A program made the position numbers and the translations under genes. Positions 1-6,412 of a DNA stretch of 14,311 nucleotides are shown one piece after another. The stretch spans positions 1 through 14,311 of the forward strand of contig CAJTLK010000005.1 of NCBI GenBank assembly GCA_910577415.1. Reading direction: 5' to 3'. The notes below the pieces were generated by a model. The model was not told where the DNA came from. It ran no database searches and worked only from the letters and a program-made list of their open reading frames with translations. Source of the DNA: an uncultured Oscillospiraceae bacterium. GTDB taxonomy: Bacteria; Bacillota; Clostridia; Oscillospirales; Oscillospiraceae. Numbering within the stretch: position 1 is the first letter of the stretch; each line of letters begins with the position of its first letter.

Positions 1-981
1 GTCACGGCCCAGCAGCAGGGTCACGGTATCCCCCACCTTATAGCTGCCCAGGTTAGAGAGGGCATAGGCCGCGTCGGCGGTCTCAATGGGATAGGTCTTC
101 CCCGCCACGGTCACCGCCGTAGGGGAGGAGGGGTTGGGGGAGACGGCCTGATAAAGCCCGGTGACACTGTCGGCATAGGCCCAGAGGGTGCGCATGGGCT
201 TGGAATAGTAGATCACGTCCCCGGACTGGAGGGCGGAGAGGGAGGAGAGCTGGCCCTTGCGATAGACTTTGGCGGTGGAGACGTCGAAATTGACCTTGGC
301 CTCCCAGCCGGGAGCCATCACCACCGGGCCGTTCATGGCGGAGTTGATAAGTCCTACCCTGTCGATCTCCCCGGCGGCGTTGAGGCTGTGGCCCAGCAGG
401 GTAAGGTAGGTCTGGCCCTGCTTGGTGGGGGTGGTGAGCAGGTTATAGAAAAGCCGCATGGCGTCCTGGCGTGTCATGTTGTCGTCGGGGCCGATGGCGA
501 TGCCCTCATCCAGGTCCAGGTTGCGGTAGAGGGTCAGCTGCCCGGTGGGCCAGACCCCGGAGAAGTCGCCGTCAGAGTAGCCCAGCAGCCGCAGAACGAT
601 GGTGACGCCCTCCTTGAGGGTGATCTCCCGTGCCGGCTCAAAGTAGCCGTAGAGGTTGCCCTTGACCAGTCCCGCGGCCACGGCGGCTTCCACATAGGGG
701 GCCTCCCAAGCGGTGTAGGGCACATCGGGATAGGGGGAGACGGTGGTGGCGGAGCCTACGTTCTTCCCCATGGGGGAGGCGGAGACCGACAGCTTGGTAA
801 ACTCGGCCCTTGTCACCGTCCGCTCCAGCATCAGGTTGCCGTACTGGTCGCCGGTCATGATGTCCAGAGCGGCCAGGACCTGGGCCACGTCCTCCACCGG
901 GGCCGGGGCGGCCAGAGCGGAGGGGAGGAGGGAGGCGGCCAGGGCCAGGGAGAGCAAAAGAGGTAAAATTCGTTTTTTCAT
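1..981 (-). CDS. Secreted S-layer homology (SLH) domain protein, 3' end outside window
   Basis: Reading the minus strand from 981 gives 327 open codons running off the window edge, so the C-terminus is missing. Residues 1-24 form a signal peptide (MKKR, a Leu/Ala core, an ALA-A cleavage site). Three SLH-like repeats follow: about 29-66 (with TRAEF), 82-135 (YPDVP, an alpha-helical stretch, FEPAREIT) and 150-182 (DDNMTRQDAMRLFYNLL). SLH domains tether exported proteins to cell-wall polymers. The rest, from about residue 190, looks like beta-rich extracellular sequence that I do not recognise. The start is supported by AAAGGAGC seven bases upstream, which overlaps the stop codon of the ABC permease gene (TAAAGGAGC). 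The 13-nt gap argues for cotranscription and probably translational coupling with the exporter, so this may be an envelope partner or cargo of it; that role is inferred. Family call is secure, function unknown. Confidence 0.85.
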   Translation of the reverse strand, partial: MKKRILPLLLSLALAASLLPSALAAPAPVEDVAQVLAALDIMTGDQYGNLMLERTVTRAEFTKLSVSASPMGKNVGSATTVSPYPDVPYTAWEAPYVEAAVAAGLVKGNLYGYFEPAREITLKEGVTIVLRLLGYSDGDFSGVWPTGQLTLYRNLDLDEGIAIGPDDNMTRQDAMRLFYNLLTTPTKQGQTYLTLLGHSLNAAGEIDRVGLINSAMNGPVVMAPGWEAKVNFDVSTAKVYRKGQLSSLSALQSGDVIYYSKPMRTLWAYADSVTGLYQAVSPNPSSPTAVTVAGKTYPIETADAAYALSNLGSYKVGDTVTLLLGRD

Positions 982-994
982 GTTTCTCGCTCCT

Positions 995-2215
995 TTAATC
1001 GTATCGCAGGGCATCGATGGGGTTGAGCTTGGCCGCCTTATTGGCGGGGAGGTATCCGAAGAGCACGCCGATGGCTACCGACACGCCGAAGGCCACCGCG
1101 ATGCCCTGGAGGGTGGGGACGGCGTGGAAATCGCTGCTGCCGGTGCCCACCACCGCGCCGATGACGATGGTGATGACGTTGGCCACGACGATGCCCAGGA
1201 GGATGCCGATGGTCCCGCCGATGGCGGAGGTGGTGCCCGCCTCGATGATGAACTGGCTGCGGATATCCCGGCCCTTGGCGCCCAGGGATTTTCGGATGCC
1301 GATCTCCCTGGTGCGCTCTGTGACGGACACCAGCATAATGTTCATGATGCCGATGCCGCCCACCAGCAGGGAGATGGCGGCGATGAGGGTGAGGATGGCC
1401 ATCAAGAGGTTCACCATGGAGTCCATGGCATCCATCATCTCCGCGCTGGTCAGGACGAAGTAGTTGTCGTGGCTCTGATAGGCCTTGTAGAGTCGGTTTT
1501 CCACGATGCCCTTGGCGGTGGCGGCGGTGGAGCGGTCAGTGGCGGTAAAGAGGTACATATCCAGGTAACTGCCGGAGCTGAGCCGGTCAGCCTGGGTGTA
1601 GGGGATGTACATGGTGTCGTCGGCGCTGCCCTCGGAGTTGTCGCCGCTCTTTTCCAGTACGCCTACGACAGTGAAGGGCGCACCGCCCACGGTAATGGTC
1701 TTGCCCAGGGCATCGCCCCCGAAGGCCTCCTTTTCCAGGTAGGAGCCGATGACGCACACCGCCATCTCCCGCTCCACGTCTACATAGGACAGAAAGCGTC
1801 CCTTACCCATTTTTGAACCCTGCATGGTAGAGTTCTTGCTGGAATTGTAGAAGGTCTCGCCCACACCGTAGACGCTGGTGCGCTTATATTCGTCGCTGCC
1901 GTGGCGCACCATGCCCTGAACGGAGGTGTAGGGAGTGACGCCGGAGAGATACTGGGGATATTTCTCCACCAGAGCGTACATATCCTTGGCGGTCACATCC
2001 ATGGAGGACCAGGATCTATAGACCTGGGCCTGGACCAGGTTGGAACCCATCTCCTCGAACTGGTCGTTCATGTACTTCTGCATGCCGTTGCCCAGGGAGG
2101 TGATGATGATGACGGCGGCCACGCCGATGATGATGCCCAGCATGGTGAGCAGGGCCCGCATCTTGCTGGTGAGAAGGCTCTTGACGGCCAGTTTAAAGGA
2201 TTGGGTGAAGTTCAT
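995..2215 (-). CDS. MacB/YknZ-type ABC transporter permease
   Basis: This 406-residue protein is the membrane subunit of a MacB-like exporter. It has the family layout: TM1 at about 22-40, a long extracytoplasmic MacB core domain at about 41-267, then three TM segments (about 268-293, 322-352, 368-390). The motif TERTREIGIRKSLGAK at 299-314 and the C-terminal ending around LNPIDALRYD are typical of the FtsX/MacB permease family. Its ATG overlaps the stop of the ATPase gene by 4 nt (ATGA), which indicates translational coupling. Gene order adaptor-ATPase-permease matches Bacillus yknXYZ. Members export peptides, toxins or antimicrobials, or act in envelope stress; the substrate cannot be read from sequence. 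No truncation or missing segment is seen. Confidence 0.92.
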   Translation of the reverse strand: MNFTQSFKLAVKSLLTSKMRALLTMLGIIIGVAAVIIITSLGNGMQKYMNDQFEEMGSNLVQAQVYRSWSSMDVTAKDMYALVEKYPQYLSGVTPYTSVQGMVRHGSDEYKRTSVYGVGETFYNSSKNSTMQGSKMGKGRFLSYVDVEREMAVCVIGSYLEKEAFGGDALGKTITVGGAPFTVVGVLEKSGDNSEGSADDTMYIPYTQADRLSSGSYLDMYLFTATDRSTAATAKGIVENRLYKAYQSHDNYFVLTSAEMMDAMDSMVNLLMAILTLIAAISLLVGGIGIMNIMLVSVTERTREIGIRKSLGAKGRDIRSQFIIEAGTTSAIGGTIGILLGIVVANVITIVIGAVVGTGSSDFHAVPTLQGIAVAFGVSVAIGVLFGYLPANKAAKLNPIDALRYD

Positions 2216-2988
2216 TCCGCCGCCTCCTCTCCCACTAGGGCGCCAAAGCCGTCTTCGGAAGCCTCAGAGGCTTCCTCTTCGGGCTGGACCACTGCTTGGG
2301 GGTCCTGGGAGTCGCCGTCGTAGATGACCTTGCCATCCTGGAGCCGCACAATGCGTTTGGCCTTGACGGCAATGGAGTTGTCGTGGGTGATGAGTACCAC
2401 CGTATCCCCTTCCCGGTTGAGCTTTTGGAGGAAAGAGAGCACCTCCCGGCCAGTGCGGGAGTCCAAGGCGCCGGTAGGCTCGTCGGCCAGGATGACCGAG
2501 GGATTCCCCGCCAGTGCCCGGGCAATGGACACCCGCTGCTGCTGGCCGCCGGAGAGCTGGCTGGGCAGGTTCTTCTGCTTATCGGAAAGACCCACCCGTT
2601 CCAGGGAGCGGACCGCCCGCTCCCGCCGCTCCTGAGCGGAGATACCGGCGTAAAGGAGGGGCAGCTCCACATTTTCCAGCACATTGAGCTTGGGGATGAG
2701 GTTGTACTGTTGGAAGATAAAGCCCAGCATTTTATTGCGGATCTCCGCCTGTTGGTCGTCGTCCATGGTGGAGACGTCGATGCCCCCCAGGTGGTAGGTG
2801 CCGCTGGTGGGCACGTCCAGACAGCCGATGATGTTCATGGCAGTGGACTTGCCAGAGCCGGACTGGCCCACGATGGCCACGAACTCGCCGGGGTCGATGG
2901 CAAGGCTTACGCCGTCCAGGGCGTGGACAGCCTCGTCGCCCATCTGGTATATCTTGTAGATATCCTTGAATTCAATGAGGTGTTCCAT
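2212..2988 (-). CDS. MacB/YknY-type ABC transporter ATP-binding protein
   Basis: A 258-residue cytoplasmic ATPase with every ABC hallmark: Walker A GQSGSGKST at 41-49, Q-loop in FIFQQYNLIP (about 91-100), signature LSGGQQQRVSIARAL at 145-159, Walker B VILADE at 165-170, D-loop GALD at 173-176 and the switch histidine in LITHD (H202). The sequence is of the LolD/MacB subgroup, which energises mechanotransmission-type exporters. It starts 3 nt after the adaptor stop and overlaps the permease start by 4 nt, so the three products should be made together. Beyond about residue 228 there is a Glu/Asp/Ala-rich tail (VVQPEEEASEASEDG) that goes past the usual ~225-residue core; its role is unknown. Confidence 0.95.
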   Translation of the reverse strand: MEHLIEFKDIYKIYQMGDEAVHALDGVSLAIDPGEFVAIVGQSGSGKSTAMNIIGCLDVPTSGTYHLGGIDVSTMDDDQQAEIRNKMLGFIFQQYNLIPKLNVLENVELPLLYAGISAQERRERAVRSLERVGLSDKQKNLPSQLSGGQQQRVSIARALAGNPSVILADEPTGALDSRTGREVLSFLQKLNREGDTVVLITHDNSIAVKAKRIVRLQDGKVIYDGDSQDPQAVVQPEEEASEASEDGFGALVGEEAAE

Positions 2989-2991
2989 GGC

Positions 2992-4695
2992 TTACATCCC
3001 CATCATGGCGTTCATAAAGCTGGAGGCGGCGTTGGGAATAAATACGGTCTCGCCCTCAGTAAGTCCAGAGAGGACCTCGATGTACTCGTCGCTGTTACGG
3101 CCCAGCTCCACCGGGCGCTGCTCCAGCTTGGTAAAGTCCGCCAGGTTGCCGTTTTCATCCAGGGCGCCCGCGCCCGCCACGAGGACGAAGGGGGTCTCGC
3201 CCCGCTGGACGGCGTCCACCGGGATGCACAGGACCGTTCCTACCTCCTCCACAATGATAGAGGCGGAGACGCTCATGCCGGGGAGAAGGCCCTGCTGGGC
3301 AAGGTCCGCGCCGTTGCCGTCCACCGCCACAGTGACGGGATAGGAGGTGTTGCCGTTCTGGGTGGTGCCGTTGATGTTTACCTTCTCCACTACGCCGGTG
3401 AAGGAGGCTCCGTCCAGAGCGTCGGCGGTGAAGGTGACGCTCTGGCCCACCTGGACCCGGACAATATCCTTCTCGGCCACATTGATGTCAAAGGTGAGCC
3501 GGGACATATCGTAAATGACCGCCATGAAGGCGCTGGCGCCGGAGGTGGAGGCGGTGGAGGGATCGTAGTTGTCTCCCTCTTTGTAGTTCTTTTCGATGAC
3601 TGTGCCCTCGATGGGAGAGGTGATGATGTAATCCTCCAGACTGTCCTGAGTCCGCTCCAGGCTGTCCTGGGCGTTGCGGAGGGAGAGCCTGGCGTTGGAG
3701 AGGGAAATGGCGGCGGCGTCGATCTGATCCTGTATGTTCACCTCTTTGAACTCGCCCACGATCTGGTGCTCGGTGACATGGTCGCCCTCCTTGATATTGA
3801 GGGTAGACAGCTCGCCGGAATATTTGGCGATGAGCTGGGTGCTCTCGGCATAGCGGAAGGTCCCCGAGGAGGCCGAGGCCGCGCCGTTCACCGTGGCCGA
3901 GCCGGTGGAGGCGTCGGACAGAGCGCCGGGGTTTTGGACGGTGACGGTAACGTTCCGGGTGAGGGCGCCGCCGGGGCCCACCGCGTCGGTGGCGGCGATC
4001 TTGGTGATAGCGCCGGTCAGGGTCTCGGCGGTGCCGGAGACGGTGACGGTGGCAGCCTGACCAATGGTGAAGGCGGCGGCGTTGACGCTGTGGAAGGGCA
4101 GTTCCAGCTCCATGTTGTCCCGGTCCAGAATATCGGCGATGGGAGTGCCCGCGGAGATGGTGTCGCCGGGGTCCACATAGAGCTTGGTGATGGTGCCGGT
4201 GCCGTTGGCCTTGACCTGGCGGTCCTTGACGTTATCGTTGCGGTTGCGCACCAGACTGTCATAGTTGAGCTGGGCCGACTGGACATTGAGGGTGGCCTGC
4301 TCCACCGCGGTCTGGGCCTGCTTGACGGCGTTCTCCACGTCGGAGGCGTCAATGGTGAAGAGGGTGGCGTCCTTGCTTACGGTATCCCCTTCCTCAAAGG
4401 GAGCGGAGAGGATCTCGCCCTTGATGAGGGTGGTGGCCTTGTAGGAGTCGTTGGGCTTGATGGTGCCGGGGCCGGTGACGGCCACGGTCAGGTCCTCCAT
4501 GGCGGCCTGGGTAGGGAGATAGGCGCCGGATATGCTCTGTACTCCGCTGGACATACAGCGGGAAAAGGCAAAGACGATGACGCCCACGGCGACTGCCAGG
4601 ATGAGCAGCCGTTTGGGCCACTTCCTCCTTTTCTTGGGGGCCTGGAGCTTGGGCTTTTCGGGGGCGGATGCGGGGGTGGCAGTTTGCTGAGCCAT
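2992..4695 (-). CDS. HlyD/YknX-type membrane-fusion (adaptor) protein with two hairpin modules
   Basis: A 567-residue adaptor of the MFP/HlyD family, anchored by one N-terminal TM segment (about 28-46) after a Lys/Arg-rich cytoplasmic head, with the remainder outside the membrane. Two lipoyl/coiled-coil units are visible. The first spans about 91-190: lipoyl half GEILSAPFEEGDTV, Ala/Gln-rich helices 118-158, then second half GTGTITKLYVDPGDTI. The second spans about 291-377: GELSTLNIKEGDHV, helices 322-356, then SPIEGTVIEKNYKEGDN. A beta-barrel (about 395-485) and a membrane-proximal domain follow, with a Met-rich end (SSFMNAMMGM). Typical members have one hairpin and 350-400 residues. It should link the MacB-like transporter to extracytoplasmic substrate. 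The start is set by AGGAG eight bases upstream; it is the first gene of its operon. Confidence 0.9.
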   Translation of the reverse strand: MAQQTATPASAPEKPKLQAPKKRRKWPKRLLILAVAVGVIVFAFSRCMSSGVQSISGAYLPTQAAMEDLTVAVTGPGTIKPNDSYKATTLIKGEILSAPFEEGDTVSKDATLFTIDASDVENAVKQAQTAVEQATLNVQSAQLNYDSLVRNRNDNVKDRQVKANGTGTITKLYVDPGDTISAGTPIADILDRDNMELELPFHSVNAAAFTIGQAATVTVSGTAETLTGAITKIAATDAVGPGGALTRNVTVTVQNPGALSDASTGSATVNGAASASSGTFRYAESTQLIAKYSGELSTLNIKEGDHVTEHQIVGEFKEVNIQDQIDAAAISLSNARLSLRNAQDSLERTQDSLEDYIITSPIEGTVIEKNYKEGDNYDPSTASTSGASAFMAVIYDMSRLTFDINVAEKDIVRVQVGQSVTFTADALDGASFTGVVEKVNINGTTQNGNTSYPVTVAVDGNGADLAQQGLLPGMSVSASIIVEEVGTVLCIPVDAVQRGETPFVLVAGAGALDENGNLADFTKLEQRPVELGRNSDEYIEVLSGLTEGETVFIPNAASSFMNAMMGM

Positions 4696-4747
4696 AGATA
4701 GGTCTCCTTCCAGAGGGATTTTGCTCCCATGTCGTGTTCAGTTCCTT

Positions 4748-4756
4748 AGGATAGCA
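4748..4756 (-). promoter_or_regulatory. Candidate extended -10 promoter of the exporter operon
   Basis: On the minus strand TGC-TATCCT forms an extended -10 element about 50 nt upstream of the adaptor start codon. TTTACA (4774-4779) is the best -35 but sits 20 bp away, longer than optimal, so dependence on the extended -10 or on an activator is possible. This is pattern matching only. Confidence 0.35.
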
Positions 4757-4981
4757 CGGGAAAGAAAAAAATGTGTAAACAACGGATTAACTTTTGCTTA
4801 AGGAGTACAAAAGACTTTATCAACAAAATATCCTCCATTATATAGCGCAAAGTGGAGAAAAGCAAATGAACAAATTGTAAATATCCCAGGAACAAATTCT
4901 CATTATAAGTCCTAAAAACAAGGAAGTCAATAAATAAAATCTTAAATATAAGGAAAAATGAACAGAAGAAGGCTGCGTCCC

Positions 4982-5002
4982 GGTATGATATACCTATATA
5001 AT
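4982..5002 (+). promoter_or_regulatory. -10 element and overlapping palindrome upstream of the XRE gene
   Basis: A consensus TATAAT lies at 4997-5002, 30 bp upstream of the XRE start codon. Immediately before it, GGTAT-GAT-ATACC (4982-4994) is a perfect inverted repeat with 5-bp arms, inside the -35/-10 spacer. The -35 is poor (TGCGTC, 4974-4979). A small XRE repressor binding a palindrome in its own promoter is a common arrangement, so autoregulation is a reasonable inference. Confidence 0.45.
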
Positions 5003-5032
5003 GGAAGAGAAGAAAGCGAACGAGGTGAGGGT

Positions 5033-5359
5033 ATGGAGGAATTTGGCTTTGCCCTACGGCTGGCCCGGGAGAAGCATGGCCTGACCCAAAAGCAGGTCAT
5101 GGCCCTGACGGGCATCAACAACAAGACCCTGTCAGGCTATGAGAACGGCGTGGCCCAGCCGGATCTGAAGACCCTCACCGAACTGCTGAAGCTGTATGGA
5201 GTCTCCCCCAATCGGTTCTTTGGCTGGCAGGAGGGACCGCGGGAAGAGCTGTCCGGCCAGGAGGAGCAGCTTTTGAAGCTCTGCCGCGCCCTCTCCGAGC
5301 GGGAAAAGGAGGAACTGCTGGCCGCTTTGCGGGCGGTACTGCGCTGCCGGGAGAAGTAG
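5033..5359 (+). CDS. XRE-family helix-turn-helix transcriptional regulator
   Basis: A 108-residue DNA-binding protein. Residues about 5-63 are a Cro/CI-type HTH: LRLAREKHGLTQKQVMALTG, then the recognition-helix region NNKTLSGYENGVAQPDLKTL, ending LLKLYGVSPNRFFG. The remaining 45 residues are charged and helical (SEREKEELLAALRAVLR) and may mediate dimerisation. An in-frame ATG exists at 4958, but it lies upstream of the promoter-like TATAAT; the ATG at 5033 has GAGGTGAGG just before it and begins exactly at the domain, so I chose it. It is divergent from the MacB-like exporter and directly upstream of a SpoIIQ-like gene. It may control itself, the exporter, or both; targets are unknown. Confidence 0.87.
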   Translation: MEEFGFALRLAREKHGLTQKQVMALTGINNKTLSGYENGVAQPDLKTLTELLKLYGVSPNRFFGWQEGPREELSGQEEQLLKLCRALSEREKEELLAALRAVLRCREK

Positions 5360-5383
5360 AGGGATAAATTTTCTTTTTCACAG

Positions 5384-5425
5384 TATAAACACCTCTGAGG
5401 ATGGCAACACTTACCCTCGGAGGTG
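5384..5425 (+). promoter_or_regulatory. Hairpin sequestering the Shine-Dalgarno of the M23 gene, with a -10-like TATAAA
   Basis: CACCTCTGAGG (5390-5400) pairs with CCTCGGAGGTG (5415-5425) in an 11-bp stem with a single G-U pair and a 14-nt loop. The right arm contains the ribosome binding site GGAGGTG (5419-5425) of the gene starting at 5434. There is no T-run, so it is not a terminator. TATAAA at 5384-5389 resembles a -10; transcripts begun from it would start near 5396, inside the left arm, and would lack the full stem. I could not match a clear -35 or a sporulation sigma-factor box. Confidence 0.55.
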
Positions 5426-5433
5426 CAAAACAA

Positions 5434-6183
5434 ATGAAAAAAACCATGAGAGACAGCGTCGGCGACTTCATGGCCGGGAAGGGCTTCTACATAGTCCTTC
5501 TCCTGTGCGTCGCCGCGCTGGGAGTTTCGGGCTATTATCTTTTTTCCGGCTTTACTGACCCCCCTGGACAGACCGTTTCCGCCCCAGTGACCGTGGTGGT
5601 GACGCCGAGACCCGCGGCAGTGTCCGCCGTACCCACTGGCGTTCCCGCCACCGCCGTCCCTGTCCCGCCCTCTACCGCCACCCCCCGGCCCACCCCGGCG
5701 GCCACCGCCGCGCCTACCCCGGCGCCTACGGCGGCTCCGACCCCCGCGCCCACCCCGGCCACGGCCACCGCTTCCGTCTTCACCTGGCCGGTGAAGGGAG
5801 AGCTGCTCCGGGGCTATGCCATTGAGACTTTGAGCTACGACGAGACCATGGGCGATTGGCGTACCCACGACGGACTGGATATTGCCGCCCTGGCGGGCAC
5901 TGAGGTGGCGGCCCCTGCCGGAGGCACTGTGGACAACATCTACACCAGCGACCTGATGGGGACCACTATCATTATCCGTCACGCCAATGATGTGCTGTCG
6001 GTGTGCTCCAACATGGCCTCGGTGCCGTCGGTGGAGATCGGGGATACCGTCCGCACCGGGGACGTCATCGGCTCGGTGGGCGACGGCGCCATCATGGAGA
6101 GCGCCTTGCCCAGCCACCTGCACCTGTCTATGACCAAGAACGGCGTCAGCGTGGACCCCATGGAGTACCTTCCTCAGCAGTAA
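5434..6183 (+). CDS. SpoIIQ-like membrane-anchored M23/LytM-domain protein
   Basis: A 249-residue protein: short cytoplasmic head, TM at about 17-37 (preceded by FMAGKGFYIV), a Pro/Ala/Thr-rich spacer at about 50-114 with PTPAPTAAPTPAP repeats, and an extracytoplasmic LytM domain at about 117-245. The zinc-ligand motif HDGLD (H145, D149) and SHLHLSM (H228, H230) are present. The YxH motif that supplies a catalytic histidine in active M23 enzymes reads CSN here (N193), so hydrolase activity is doubtful. SpoIIQ, the forespore half of the SpoIIQ-SpoIIIAH engulfment channel, is likewise a TM-anchored LytM protein, and the stretch YDETMGDWRTHDGLDI strongly resembles it. An in-frame ATG at 5401 lies in a hairpin loop; the ATG at 5434 has GGAGGTG eight bases upstream and is preferred. 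A divergent peptidoglycan endopeptidase is the alternative. Confidence 0.82.
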   Translation: MKKTMRDSVGDFMAGKGFYIVLLLCVAALGVSGYYLFSGFTDPPGQTVSAPVTVVVTPRPAAVSAVPTGVPATAVPVPPSTATPRPTPAATAAPTPAPTAAPTPAPTPATATASVFTWPVKGELLRGYAIETLSYDETMGDWRTHDGLDIAALAGTEVAAPAGGTVDNIYTSDLMGTTIIIRHANDVLSVCSNMASVPSVEIGDTVRTGDVIGSVGDGAIMESALPSHLHLSMTKNGVSVDPMEYLPQQ

Positions 6184-6193
6184 TATAAAGCGG

Positions 6194-6226
6194 CCCCGGA
6201 GCTTCCCAGGAAGCTCCGGGTTTTTT
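6194..6226 (+). terminator. Rho-independent terminator after the M23 gene
   Basis: CCCGGAGCTTCC (6195-6206) and GGAAGCTCCGGG (6209-6220) form a perfect 12-bp inverted repeat followed at once by six T residues. It starts 11 bp after the stop codon. Confidence 0.93.
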
Positions 6227-6247
6227 CTACTGCGTAAAAACTTACCC

Positions 6248-6276
6248 TTTTCATTTGCCCGGTGGTGTGCTATGAT
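6248..6276 (+). promoter_or_regulatory. Promoter of queT
   Basis: TTTTCA (6248-6253), a 17-bp spacer and TATGAT (6271-6276), the latter preceded by TGC as an extended -10. The predicted start near 6283 coincides with the first base of the leader hairpin GACTGG/CCAGTC, which supports the assignment. Confidence 0.6.
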
Positions 6277-6282
6277 ACTCCC

Positions 6283-6402
6283 GACTGGTTTCCACACCCA
6301 GTCCAAACGGCAGTGAGAAAGCCACTGAACGCCGCGCTGTGTTCAGAAGAGGCCCGCTGCCGCTGTGCGGAAGGCGCCCGTATTCTAAACAAAAAATGGA
6401 GG
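6283..6402 (+). ncRNA. Structured queT leader, probable preQ1-III riboswitch
   Basis: The 130-nt leader starts with hairpin GACTGG (6283-6288)/CCAGTC (6298-6303), loop TTTCCACAC. The loop bases UUUCCA (6289-6294) can pair, with two G-U pairs, to UGGAGG (6397-6402), the ribosome binding site of queT. That makes an H-type pseudoknot preceded by an A-rich strand (AAACAAAAAA). Between the two lie further helices: CAGTG/CACTG (6311-6327) or alternatively CTGAAC/GTTCAG (6325-6346), and CCGC/GCGG (6360-6370). PreQ1-III riboswitches are known from Faecalibacterium and relatives, sit upstream of queT and have this logic: a pseudoknot taking in the ribosome binding site plus an inserted stem-loop. I do not remember the class consensus exactly, so the class is an inference from gene context and fold. 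Confidence 0.55.
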
Positions 6403-6412
6403 TAAGTTCATC

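Larger units (their letters stand above)
4696..5032. promoter_or_regulatory. AT-rich divergent intergenic region
   Basis: This 337-bp stretch separates the exporter operon (leftward) from the XRE regulator (rightward). It is far more AT-rich than the rest of the window, especially 4760-4970. It holds candidate promoters for both directions, the 13-bp palindrome at 4982-4994, and a direct repeat GAACAAATT at 4868-4876 and 4890-4898, whose copies start 22 bp (about two helical turns) apart and could bind a regulator dimer. I see no convincing gene or RNA fold in it. Confidence 0.6.

Noticed and set aside
743..1816. 357-codon plus-strand open frame over the permease and SLH genes
   Set aside because: Asp/Gly/His-rich antisense shadow of well-supported minus-strand genes.
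2296..4701. 801-codon open frame on the plus strand across the exporter genes
   Set aside because: It is antisense to two clear genes, has Gly/His/Val-rich composition typical of GC-rich shadow frames, and shows no domain.
4958..5032. Upstream in-frame start for the XRE regulator
   Set aside because: It lies before the TATAAT element, has no ribosome binding site of its own and adds residues outside the HTH family; the ATG at 5033 has GAGGTGAGG in front.
5690..5775. GC-rich tandem repeat in DNA at the M23 gene
   Set aside because: It simply encodes the Pro/Thr/Ala spacer of the protein; it is not a CRISPR array or mobile-element repeat.
5137..6306. 389-codon minus-strand open frame over the XRE and M23 genes
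   Set aside because: Arg/Gly-rich shadow of the Pro/Ala-rich spacer in the real M23 gene; no ribosome binding site or recognisable domain.
6309..6327. GCCACTG motif in the queT leader as part of a cobalamin riboswitch
   Set aside because: Only this short motif fits; the other conserved cobalamin-riboswitch blocks are missing and the gene is QueT, not a cobalamin gene.
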